Source: Epinephelus fuscoguttatus (lineage: Eukaryota; Chordata; Actinopteri; Perciformes; Serranidae). Taken from it: a DNA stretch of 64,000 nucleotides. The notes beneath the pieces were generated by a model. That model was not told the DNA's origin. It worked only from the letters and a program-made list of their open reading frames with translations, and made no database searches. Positions 1-9,817 of this stretch are shown here, one piece after another; positions within the stretch are counted from its first letter, which is position 1, and every line of letters begins with the position of its first letter. The translations under genes and the position numbers were made by a program. The stretch covers positions 37,863,822 to 37,927,821 of the forward strand of contig NC_064753.1 of the NCBI RefSeq assembly GCF_011397635.1. The letters are read 5' to 3'.

Positions 1-130
1 CCAGAGGAGACGCTAAAGGCAGCGAGGGAGCAACAGGCACTGGACAAAGAGATGATGCAGAACGGAGGGAAATCAAAAGGACTGTTCAAGAAGTCCAGGA
101 AATCCTCTACGCAAGTGCTCACGACCAGAG
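1..130 (+). CDS. slc12a1: slc12a1 exon, left-truncated
   Basis: The open frame starts at base 1 and reads a charged, Lys/Arg-rich stretch (begins [12 protein letters not shown]). It ends at a GAG/GTACCG donor in phase 1. The upstream end of this exon is outside the window. The sequence is a poorly conserved linker of the C-terminal domain, so identity rests on splicing to the next exon. Confidence 0.7.
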
Positions 131-3100
131 GTACCGCTCTCTTTTGATGTTACTTCTCTCTGTTCAAATCTTACCTGACATTTCAGAGCGGCTTCGATCT
201 AAGCTATGTAAAGCAAAGGTTGCATCAAAAGACGACTGTGATCTTTAAATATGTGGGGAGAGGAGTTATCGTTCTCACTCTCCTCTGCTGAGATAACATA
301 CATTTAACAAAAGAAGTTCTATGACACACATATTTTTTTATTTTTTGGAAACTTCTTCACACTCCCATTGAGATATAATTGAATCAAGCACCCCCACTAA
401 AGATGTCTCTGAGGGTGTAATCCAATAATATGGTCCCTTTCGTTCCAGTTTGGAGAGCATCCCTTAAGAGCAGCCCTTTAACCCAGACGGCAGAGGGTGC
501 TTTCAGCCACTCGCTCGATCCGTCTCTGTCTCTACATCGCACACACACATACACACACCACTGAGCTGCGTCCTGGCAAGACTGCGATGGTCGTTAGTAT
601 GCGATCTGGATCCCACTCATTGGAACATTAAACCTGAGAGATGGCTGTTCCCGCTGATGTAGACTCAGCTCTTAATGTTGATTTGCGCTAGTTTTCCCGT
701 CCAACTTAACTCTCCATGCTCCGTCAATGAATTAGATCCCCTCCTACTGTTCCTCTCCCTCATCCCCTTCTCATTTCTCGCATCTTTTTCTCTCCCTCTC
801 TCAGTGTCGGTGTGCGGCCCTCCGCCCCCGCAGGTTGCTAAGATGAATGAGAAGCTGTTGGAGGCCAGTGCTCAGTTCGAGAAGAAACAGCCTAAAGGCA
901 CCATTGATGTGTGGTGGCTGTTTGACGATGGAGGTAGGTGTTGGTTCCCCGAGGCAGCATCCTCTTATGTATCTCGCCATAAAGACTGTAACAGCTACGT
1001 GCACAGAGACACATCACATCCTCCTTGATACTAATGCAGACAACCTGCAGATTGAAGAAACTGATTGAGTGGAATAAATAGCGCCTGAACAATAAAACTA
1101 AGAAAGGAAATGGTTTTAGTGCAAGCACATAACAATCAACACTTAACAGTCCTTTTAAAGCATAATCAGGACATTTGGAATCAAGTCTCCTGATGTGTTA
1201 CCTGACAATACTAATACCAGCATTTGGCCAGGGAACCATAGTCAGTTTTTAAATATAAAAAAATGATGATACCACCATTTAAAAAGTGCAGTCAATGCGA
1301 TTAGTGGGTCCACAACTTAATGAGTCTCTATCTTGGAAAAACCAGATTAGCACAGTTACAACTACAATTGCAAGAAGTGTTGGTATTTTGGGAAAAGTCT
1401 GACCTATGATAAACACCAAGGTCGCCACTCTTCTATACTAGTCTTTGGTTTATCCATTGATATATTACTGTAACTGAGTCTTGGCGAGTACTTGCTTCTA
1501 TCTTTTGATTAAAACCATACTCATTCTTCTCAACCGTTGTTTCTCCAGTTAGGCATCATCATTGTCTATCAAATCAAGCAACTACAGATTGCTCTATCTG
1601 TACACTTCCCCAAACAGGACCCTTCCCTCATATTTTCATTAGCACTATTCCTACAATCACCAATCCACAATTATTCTACCTCAAATAACCAGTGGTGGAT
1701 GAAGTACCTGAAAGCTATACTTGAGTAAAAGTATAGATTTCTTACCAGAAAATTCTTTGGTAGAAGTTAAAGTCACCTATAAGAACATCACTTTCGTAAA
1801 AGTCTTTAAGTATCTGATATTTACTGAACCAAAGTATCAAAAGTCATTTTATGATATTAAATGTACTTAAGTACTGAAAATACAAGTAAAAGTAAATGCT
1901 GGTTTTAAAAAAGCAAGCAGTCAGAATAATGAGGATCATGAAGTTTTTTTCTTCTTAACCGCCTTAAAAATGGAGCGTACGTTACATTTGAAGACAAACA
2001 AGGTCGTCTTCACAACTTAAAGGATATAAAGAAAACCTTTGACCTACAGGGCTGACACACTGCAGAGTCACTGTCACAAATCTTTATCTCCTTAAATCAT
2101 TACTCGCCCTCTCTGCTGTGGGACGCCATTTCCTGTCAGTCTCATTGTCAAGTGGAATGTAGTAGCTAGCATATAGCATAGCATCTAATCGGACATGCAG
2201 CCTGAGCTTGACTGGAAGTCCAAACTTAACTACGGCTTTGAGAGCTCGTGTTTACACTCGCCCTTATATGATTAACCAAAGTCTAAGTTGCAAGCTAGGA
2301 CCGCTGATTTGCCAGACCTTCAAATATTATTTTGAAGTAATGAAAATGCTGAGGACATAGAAATACAAACTGGAGCAAAATACCTAAAAGCATACATTTG
2401 ATATAGGAAATGTACTGGAGTAAAGTGAAAGTTGACAAAAATATAAACACTCAAATAAAGTGGAGGTACTCCCAAGAAATTCTCAAGTATTTGTTATACT
2501 ACACCACTAGAAATAACCTTAAACTCAGGCCTCCTATCTGTCGAACCTCTCAGTCGCAGTCTGGTTTAATTTACAGCGGTTCGATGATATAAAAAACTTA
2601 ACCATCTCATATTTCAAAATTAGCACCTGCACAATTTAAGAAAGCTGTTAAAGGTTTGTTTTTACCTCTCAAGTGTTATATTATGGATTATCTGTGATAA
2701 CTGGCCACTAATAATTAATGATTTTAATTTTATGTTTTAATTTGGGTACCTGCATATATGGATGTCTGCTACTGTGTGCAATCTTATCTTTTATCTCCCT
2801 TTACTATCCTTGTATAACCTGAAGAGTGCTTTGATCAAGCCCACCTTCCCATCACATTTATGTTGCTTATGTACCCTTTTTGCACATGTGTAAACAAATA
2901 AAGTAAACTATATTGCCTGATCAGGATAATGACCAAAATGTAATCAGCTGTGTCCTGGCCAAAGCTTGAAAGAGAGTAATAAGAGTTTGAGACCTCCTGA
3001 TGACACTCAGATAAACTGATAAGCTCCAAAACATAACCGCCTTGGCAAATTTGAAAAACCAAGATACATCTTTTGTGCAGTAATACCAGCTGGATTCATT

Positions 3101-5296
3101 GATTTATTCTATAAAATAAAATGCTTTTCATCCCTCTCAGGTCTTACCTTGCTGCTCCCCTACATCCTCACCACCAGGAAGAAGTGGAAGGACTGTAAAT
3201 TAAGGATCTTCATCGCGGGGCAGCCTGGACGCGCTGATCTGGATAAAGAGGAGTGAGTTTTTAAAAATAAATAAATAATGTTTTAATATTATTTTTAGCT
3301 TAATGGGTGGAAGATAGATTGGGGAAATTAATTGGTAAAATCCAGATATGAAAATTCATGAGCTAACAACATCCATTTATTTACAGGAGATGTTATTTGG
3401 CATTAACTGAAAACTATTACCAACATTAATATAAAAGTTAATCAGTGTGTAATAATCCGTCTTGCAGGATGAAGTCTCTGTTGCACAAATTCAGGATTAA
3501 CTGCACTGACATCACCGTCATTGATGACATCCATATCCCTCCCAGGACTAACAGGTAATTGCATTTCTGCAGTTATAATAGTGACAGCAGACCAGATGGT
3601 GCTACAGTCATAGTAAAATGTAATCACCTCATAGTATCTGCATATTATACAATAAAAAAAGAGTGAGCTCATGTTCTTATTTGCTGTCCTCCAGCCTGAA
3701 GAAGTTAGAGGACATGATTGAGCCTTTCTGTCTGCATGAGGGGTCTAAAGACGCTGCTCAGGCTGAAGCCATGCGGAAAGCGCACCCCTGGAAAATCACT
3801 GATGAAGAGCTGAGCTCCTTTGAGGAGAAGGTAAAACCACTGACTCCAAGATATCTTTCTCTTACATGTAGTGCTATTCACAATCTAGATTGTTTTGGTG
3901 TGAATGCTGACCTTGTTGTGAGCAGTTTCATGTAGGAACTGTATCACTCAGCAAAAGGAAGCATGCATCTACTGCTCACCTAGCTAGCTAACATTGCAGC
4001 TCAGCCAAGGAGCCCACCATTAGTATTTATATCTCACACTGTCATGAGCACGAACCTCTCGTTCATGACAAGCAGCAGCTTCCTGGGCTAAAAACTGAAG
4101 CCAATGTGGAAGTGCCAAAACTGCAGTTCCTCAAATGGCCACTTGAGGCTGGCTCCACAAGCCAATCCCCATAGACACCCATGTTAAAATGCCCCAATTT
4201 ACAGCAAAAATAAATTGTTTAAATGTGGTACGAAAATGTGGTTTTGGTCTCTACAATTTTCCCATTTACCCACATGTTTACATTGTATTAAGGCTTAAAG
4301 TTACGCATAATTAGGGGGTTCTACCATTTTGAGTAACAGGCTGTCTGCAGTTCTTAGTCAGATCCACCCCTCGCTCCTCCAAAGCTCCACCGTCTCATCC
4401 AAATATGGTCACTTTTGGCTCCAAAAAACCGAGATAGTGACGACCAAAATGCCAAACTCCATAAGTCCACAAACTAATGGGTGATGTCACAGTAGCTATG
4501 GCCATCGTTTTTCACAGTCTATGGCCCATAAGTAGATGCACGCTTCCTTCTGTGTGGTGATACAGTTAGCAGGTGTAGTTTGGTAGAAAGAAAATATCTC
4601 CTACATTTAATGGCTCACAACAAGGTCTGCGGATTATCTTAAGTAACTGGGTCATGATTTCTGCAAAGAGATATTGCTGTTGAGTTTTTCAAAAGTAGTT
4701 TTTGGTGCTTTGAGCACCACAAGCCGAGTGCCCTCTAATTCCATTCCATTTGAGCAAAGTCAGACATCTCTATGGCTGATATCTGCAACATTCGGCAACT
4801 CACACCAAAACTATCTAGGTTAATAAATACCACTACAGGTAAAAGGGAAAATCTGAACTTTTGATTTTCAGGTGTGCTGTCCCTTTAAGACTTTCTATAC
4901 AGCATAGACTTATTTAGTTTGGTTTGGACGGGTGTGTGTTAAACAGCAAAATCAGGTTAAAATTCACCGTTAAAAGTAACTGCTGCTGTTTTACAGACCA
5001 ACCTCCAGGTACGACTGAATGAGCTGCTTCAGGAAAATTCCAAATCAGCCAATCTGATCATTGTGTAAGTACAACCATCTGCTGCCTGAATAACATTGAC
5101 CTGCCAAGCTTGGAGGAAACTGCCTAACATTACTCTGTGTATCCTCACCCCCCTCTGCAGGAGCATGCCCATTGCCCGTAAGGGGTCTGTGTCTGATTTC
5201 CTTTACATGGCCTGGCTGGACGCTCTGACAAAGGACCTTCCACCCACCCTACTCATTAGAGGCAACCACAAGAGTGTGCTTACTTTCTACTCCTGA
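1..5296 (+). CDS. slc12a1: slc12a1 (NKCC2) 3' end, seven exons, partial at 5' side
   Basis: This is the C-terminal end of the kidney-type Na-K-2Cl cotransporter, which carries Na, K and two Cl ions across the apical membrane of renal tubule cells. Seven exons (1-130, 805-933, 3141-3252, 3468-3554, 3695-3830, 4997-5064, 5161-5296) join in phase to 265 codons plus TGA. Only cytosolic C-terminal domain is present; the membrane helices lie left of the window. Family hallmarks seen are [20 protein letters not shown], the KDCKLRIFI strand and the terminal block [20 protein letters not shown] ending in SVLTFYS. NKCC1 (slc12a2) shares these motifs, but slc12a2 neighbours fbn2 in vertebrates whereas slc12a1 neighbours dut and fbn1, as here. 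The gene name therefore rests on sequence plus synteny. Confidence 0.9.
805..933 (+). CDS. slc12a1: slc12a1 exon with [10 protein letters not shown] core
   Basis: Encodes [19 protein letters not shown] followed by the cotransporter signature [12 protein letters not shown] chose the acceptor at 803-804, behind a long pyrimidine tract, because it keeps phase with the previous exon. The nearer CAG at 831-833 would put a stop immediately in frame. The donor is G/GTAGGT, phase 1. Confidence 0.85.
934..3140 (+). other. slc12a1 intron (2.2 kb)
   Basis: No additional coding exon is seen. The interval holds the hAT-like element at 1690-2509; the remainder is AT-rich and unremarkable. Confidence 0.7.
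1690..2509. mobile_element. hAT-like non-autonomous DNA transposon
   Basis: The left end starts CAGTGGTGGATGAAGTACCT and the right end finishes ...TACACCACTA, inverted copies of a CAGTGGTGGA-type terminus. Both ends carry ACTTGAGTAA/CAAGTATTTG-type motifs common in fish hAT MITEs. Flanks are caaataac (1682-1689) and gaaataac (2510-2517), a 7/8 match fitting the 8-bp duplication of hAT elements. No transposase frame survives. Confidence 0.75.
3141..3252 (+). CDS. slc12a1: slc12a1 exon ([18 protein letters not shown])
   Basis: Acceptor CTCTCAG and donor GA/GTGAGT. The exon reads [18 protein letters not shown] followed by KLRIFIAG, a central beta-strand region of the SLC12 C-terminal domain that is nearly invariant among NKCC proteins. 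Confidence 0.95.
3468..3554 (+). CDS. slc12a1: slc12a1 exon ([11 protein letters not shown])
   Basis: Acceptor TTGCAG and donor AG/GTAATT. Encodes [20 protein letters not shown], matching the family block that follows the conserved strand; it enters and leaves in phase 2. Confidence 0.93.
3695..3830 (+). CDS. slc12a1: slc12a1 exon ([12 protein letters not shown])
   Basis: Acceptor CTCCAG and donor AAG/GTAAAA. Reads [19 protein letters not shown] and then [15 protein letters not shown], the acidic helical part of the NKCC C-terminal domain. Confidence 0.93.
4111..4520 (+). repeat. dispersed repeat, copy 1 (relative at 15528)
   Basis: Lies in the slc12a1 intron 3831-4996. It shares the words TGGCCACTTGAGGCTGGCTC, CAATCCCCATAGAC, TCCACCCCTCGCTCCTCC and CCAAATATGG(C/T)CAC, in the same order and orientation, with 15528-15935. 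The two copies are clearly diverged. Ends are not sharply defined and the class is unknown. Confidence 0.7.
4997..5064 (+). CDS. slc12a1: slc12a1 exon ([11 protein letters not shown])
   Basis: A short 68-base exon. Acceptor TTACAG, donor TTGT/GTAAGT. Encodes [20 protein letters not shown] followed by IIV; the split valine codon closes with the last exon. Confidence 0.93.
5161..5296 (+). CDS. slc12a1: slc12a1 terminal coding exon with stop
   Basis: Acceptor CTGCAG after a pyrimidine tract. Reads [20 protein letters not shown] and ends SVLTFYS with TGA at 5294-5296. The block RKGSV..YMAWL and the FYS terminus are diagnostic of NKCC-type cotransporters. Confidence 0.96.
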
Positions 5297-6485
5297 GCAT
5301 ACTGTGGGCAGCTATAAAGGATATAAATGGCAGTACCATAATGATGGACCATGTTCATAAAGCGCACCGGAACCTCGGATGATGTTATTCAGTCCTCCAG
5401 ACCAACACCACAGTGTAACACAAGTTAAGTCATGATGAGAGCATATATACTCACAAGTGCTACAATAAAAAACTAAAGGAAATACCCAAAAGACAAACAG
5501 AAATGTAGTCAGCAGAAGAAAGGCATAATAATGGTTTTCATTTTTGGTCACAGCTAAACCTTGTTAACATTTTACCATAAGCTGTTTTTATCCCTTGGTC
5601 TGTGCTGTTCCATGACAGCTTGTGGCGAGCTGTGATCAGGAAAAGAATTACTTGCACTGTGTGAAGTTGCAGCCAGCTTGCCAGCAAGGGAACCTCACAT
5701 TTTACTACACTGTACAGCGACCAGTATAAATCTTTAACTGCTGTGCTGCACTCAGGGTTTCTATGAATGCTGTCAGTGAGGATCAAGACTAGCCTCAATA
5801 AAGAAAAATGTATTTCTGACACTGAAATTGAAAATGTCATCAAGTCTGAATGTGAATTTAGGAGCATATGCAAAGTTTAAGCTCTTTGCAACGGTGGCAA
5901 AGGAGGCACAAAATGATATAATACTCTCAGATATTATTATTATATGCACAAAACAAACAAAAAGCTCACATTTTGGGGTTAAAAAACAAATCACACGTCT
6001 TCCCAACTCAGATTAGCCCAAAGAACAAAAACAGAAACACAAGGCTGCTTTCAATGGTCACACTGAGTGACTGTGTCGTCTGTCATTGTAAAATAAGTGT
6101 ATATAGTAGATGTCTGAATTCACTGGTGGATATTTTTTGAGCAAAAAAAAGCCCCTTTCTGTCATGAATGATTAACAGCATCCGTTCTTTTAAACTGTGT
6201 AGAAAAGGTTTGATTCTTTTTTTTTGAGCATTCCCTGATATTCACTGAGTGTAAAATACACTGCTATCATGAAGCTGTTTACCTGTTCCACATTATACTG
6301 TTGAAATATGTCTAATGTTACTATCACAGCACACTTTTTGTTTAAGGAAATTTTAGTGAAATAAAAGATTTTAATGTCAATTCCTCTGTATATTTTAAGC
6401 TATTGACAGTCTTTCTATTTAAATTTATAATTGTGATTAATTTGAGATGAATGATGAATAAAATTTCGAGCTGTTCTTACTCTTG
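5297..6485 (+). other. slc12a1: slc12a1 3' UTR with candidate poly(A) signals
   Basis: About 1.2 kb of AT-rich sequence follows the stop codon with no further ORF of interest. AATAAA hexamers occur at 5797, 6360 and 6457. The last is followed within 30 bases by a T/GT-rich stretch (cttgtctctgtc), which makes it the likeliest cleavage site, near 6475-6485. The assignment is inferred, without transcript support. Confidence 0.6.
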
Positions 6486-8064
6486 TCTCTGTCATTTATT
6501 ATATGATTAGATGAGATGACGTCAGATCCTGCTTATGTTTGTTGATGTACATTAGCTTCACTATTTAAATTTCGTGAAACTATACTTACATTAACTATAT
6601 AATTATAGCCCATTTTTTAAATTTAGGTTATGATTGTTGTTAAAACTTAACAAACTGAGGTTTTATATGCAAAATACAAGTATAAAGTCTGTGCATTTTG
6701 ACAAGGCCGTAGCCAAGGAGCCAACATTGGGAGGGACCAAATCTGCCTGGTCTGGGGGTCAGGAAAAAAATTAAAAATTTGAAAACTAATGCAGTAAATG
6801 AACACCCAGAACTGCAGTACATTGCAGTATGAGAACTCATAGTAATAAAAATGGCAATTTGTCAAGTTTATTTATAATTCTGATTACATTTACTAATGAT
6901 TATTTTGGACAGTGCTGCGTGGTTGCGTTATATAATTACTACCTTGCATTTGTAAGATGCAAGGCTTTGCAAGCCCAGCTATAACTACAAAATCTGTCAT
7001 AATCCCCCTCTTTTTCATAGACACAATGTTTGCACCATGTCTGGTGTGGTCAAATAGACTGGAAACAAATAACATAAAATGCAAAAAGATAAAAAAGTGT
7101 TAGAGGTCATATGTGCAGGTCTTGAATATCAGCACTGAAGGTGAGTCCTAACATTCCTTATAGTAATGCTGATGTATTCCCAATGGGGGGCAGCATTGGA
7201 CATCAGATCTTACATGACTGTGACTGCTGAATCTCAAGTGATAACAGTTTGAGAAACTCATTAAAAATGAGGCTACTGCACATTCCAATGGTTTTTGCAC
7301 GCCATTAGTCAATATAATGATTAGACTGTGATTACATAATGAGCCATGTGAGTTGTTTTTGAGTGACTTTTGAATATTCATTCTGTTTTATTATCTGATA
7401 ATGGATATTGAGTACAACACATCTAAATTATGAGAGCTGCTGTACCCTGCTGGTCTAGATTTGTCACTGACATGAATTGGAAAAATATTTGGAATCTCCT
7501 CACTAATAAAGTAAGGGAAGTTTCGTTGAAAATCATACATACCGGTAGATATTATTCTACAAGACATTCTCTTCTTAGGTTTAAGAAAGACATTTGTGTT
7601 AACTGTTAAATGTGAAAATGTGGCAATGTCCCTACTCAAACAAGTACTGGGAAGAGGTATCCCAGTATATTGTTGATAACATTGACTCTGAATTTCCTCT
7701 TTACTGAGAAAATGTACTGTTTGGTATCTACAATAAAAATATATATATTTTTTAAAAGGAACTAATATATATCTATATATCTATATCTATATATATATAT
7801 ATCTATATCTATATATATATATATATATGTTAGCAAAGTATTCAGCCATTCCAAAGCTGTATTTATAGAATCTGAGAATGAAACGACACAGCAAATGAAG
7901 ACAACTTTTAATTCCTAAAATAAGAAAGCTGCGAAAGCCATTTATTTGTGCTCCTGGTTCAATGTTTTCATTTAAGATTCCTCCTGGCTCTGATGTTGTT
8001 TTGTTTGTATTATGTAGGCATGATTTCATCCAAAAGTTAGGCCTACTATGTGTTTTAGCTAGAC
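6486..8064. other. intergenic slc12a1-dut
   Basis: No gene is seen. The interval is AT-rich sequence with scattered short ORFs that have no recognisable content, plus the TA/TC simple repeat at 7764-7828. Confidence 0.6.
7764..7828. repeat. (TATATC/TA)n simple repeat
   Basis: Alternating atatat and atctat units, about 65 bp, compound microsatellite. Confidence 0.9.
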
Positions 8065-8606
8065 CGGGGTTTCAAACTCATTTTAGTTCATGGGCCAGAC
8101 CAGTAAAACGACTGCATAATAACCTATAAACAACAACAACAATAACAACAACAACAATCTTCCACATTCAGTCAGTCTGCTACTCACTTTCATTACATGT
8201 GACTTTTATCATAATTTTCCACTAAAGTGAAGCTGTTGAAGCAGCAGGTTAAGTCATCCCCTGCCTTACAGATCATTGACAGTACAAAGTTTTGTCAGTG
8301 CCTTAGCAGCAGGGTTCTGCTAATACAGTTTTAAGATATAAGTCTGATACAGATTATTTTGCACTTTAGCTGCTGGTGTACAATATTTTACACAATGTTC
8401 AATATCTGCAAACATGACCACAGTAAGTATGCATTGTTATTTCAGAGAGCTGTATTCTGGTCAGCATTTTACATGAAGTATCTACTCACTGTTTAACTTG
8501 CTCAGCCTTCACATGTGCATCAGCACGAGGTGTCCAAAGTCATCTAATGGGCCAGATTGGACCCTTTGGCACTCTGGCCCCAGGGCCATATGTTTGACAC
8601 CCCCTG
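8065..8606. mobile_element. hAT-like non-autonomous transposon with near-perfect 8-bp duplication
   Basis: The left end CGGGGTTTCAAACTCATTTT and the right end ATGTTTGACACCCCCTG are imperfect inverted repeats of the CAGGGGTGTCAAACTC-type terminus. Flanks are agctagac (8057-8064) and aactagac (8607-8614), 7 of 8 matching. Inside lie a (CAA)n tract at 8128-8158 and the word GGGCCAGA near both ends, another feature of this fish family. Confidence 0.8.
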
Positions 8607-8864
8607 AACTAGACCTGCACACATATACATTAAAAAACACTATAAGACATAATGGGTTGCATGTTGATATATCCAAGAAAAGATAAAATAAATGTCTATG
8701 ATTTCTAAACCTATCTGTATTCCTATCCAAGTAAATGTTTTTGTTTCACATTAGAGTCTGTCATAGTCTGGTGAGGAATGCGGAGCTGCGTGTCAGCAGC
8801 AGGAGGAGGAGGAGGAAGTGCTGCAGGCAGCTGATAGGACGTTTGCAGGCTGTTAGCAAACAAT

Positions 8865-9003
8865 ATGACACCAACGTCGCTCGGGCTAAGGACGTTTCAG
8901 CTAAAATGCTTTGCGAGTTTTAACACTACTCCCCGTGTCTTAGGAAGAGCAGTTCATATTCAGACGCTCACTCTAAACAAAGGCAAGCAAGACATTAGGA
9001 CGG
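8865..9003 (+). CDS. dut: dut alternative first exon, predicted mitochondrial leader
   Basis: ATG at 8865 (A at -3, in-frame TAG upstream at 8835) opens 46 codons beginning MTPTSLGLRTFQLKCFASFN. The leader holds five Arg and four Lys, many Ser/Thr and no acidic residue until near the end, as expected of a mitochondrial targeting peptide. The exon ends G/GTAACG in phase 1. The CAG at 9667-9669 inside nuclear exon 1 accepts it exactly in phase: G plus AC gives Asp, then [11 protein letters not shown]. Human DUT-M is known to share the nuclear sequence from the equivalent point. The joined product would be 208 residues. No transcript evidence is available here. Confidence 0.65.
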
Positions 9004-9473
9004 GTAACGTTTCTATTTGCAACATGTCAAGTGGATATTGACGTTAGCTTTGCTAGCCTAGCATCCTGTTACTGCTGTGACTTTAGCATGTTTTATTATT
9101 TATTGTGTGCTGAACGCCACCAACACTACACCACCAACACTACCTCTGCTTTATTCTCACACAATGCGTAAGTAACATGGGGCTTATTGTTACACAGATA
9201 TTGTATTGTGCTTTTGTTACGTACCTTTTAAATGTAGGTTTCGGTATTTGTTTTATGAACTCTCGTGAGAACTTGTTTGTGCGACGCAATGTGGTGACGC
9301 CAGCGTTGCCATAGTTACAGAGCACACTTACTTCCTTGCCGATTTACTTATTACAATTTATTATCTCAGTGCAGTTAATGTAGCAGTTCTGTAGCAGGTT
9401 ATATAAGCTACTAGACTTACTATCACTTTGTGTTGTGGTGTATAATACTTTAACTGTTCAAAGTAACGTGGTT

Positions 9474-9528
9474 TAGGGGCGGGGCTAATTTGGCGCAACT
9501 TGCAGCGCGGGAAATTCGTTTTTAAATA
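9474..9528 (+). promoter_or_regulatory. dut: dut core promoter: GC box, two E2F sites, TATA-like
   Basis: Within 55 bp there is a GC box GGGGCGGGGC (9476-9485), an E2F consensus TTTGGCGC (9489-9496), a second E2F site GCGCGGGAAA (9505-9514, reverse of TTTCCCGCGC) and a TATA-like TTTAAATA (9521-9528). They lie 120-175 bases before the nuclear ATG. Induction of nuclear dUTPase at G1/S by E2F is established in mammals; use of these sites in this species is inferred. Confidence 0.65.
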
Positions 9529-9647
9529 GCAAGAGCGCCAAGAAACTGGAGCAGAAGCGTCAGAGGATTTTAGCTGTGGAGTAGTGTCTCCAATAGTTAG
9601 CGGTTAGTTCGTAAAAATCGTTTTTTAACTGTGCAAACTCTGCCAAC

Positions 9648-9817
9648 ATGCCTGTCCTGGAATTCACAGACGCATCTGCAATCTCTCCATCAAAGAGAGC
9701 AAGGACAGAGACAAAGCCTGCAGAAGACAGACCTGTCCTCAAGTTTGCTAAACTGTCTGAGCATGCCACGACACCTACCAGAGGATCCACTAAAGCTGCG
9801 GGATATGATTTGTACAG
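9648..9817 (+). CDS. dut: dut nuclear exon 1 (N-terminus, motif 1 start)
   Basis: [20 protein letters not shown] and then, after an acidic/basic linker, AAGYDLY. Donor AG/GTTGGT, phase 2. An internal acceptor at 9667-9669 (TTCACAG) allows the upstream mitochondrial exon to join at Asp8. Confidence 0.95.

Noticed and set aside
834..933. slc12a1 exon starting at the CAG acceptor at 831-833
   Set aside because: The preceding exon leaves phase 1, which would make the third codon a stop; the acceptor at 803-804 keeps the frame and has a better pyrimidine tract.
8735..8923. 62-codon Arg-rich frame as the dut upstream coding exon
   Set aside because: It is in a different frame from the 8865 ATG, has no donor that joins dut in phase, and its Arg run comes from a GGA repeat.
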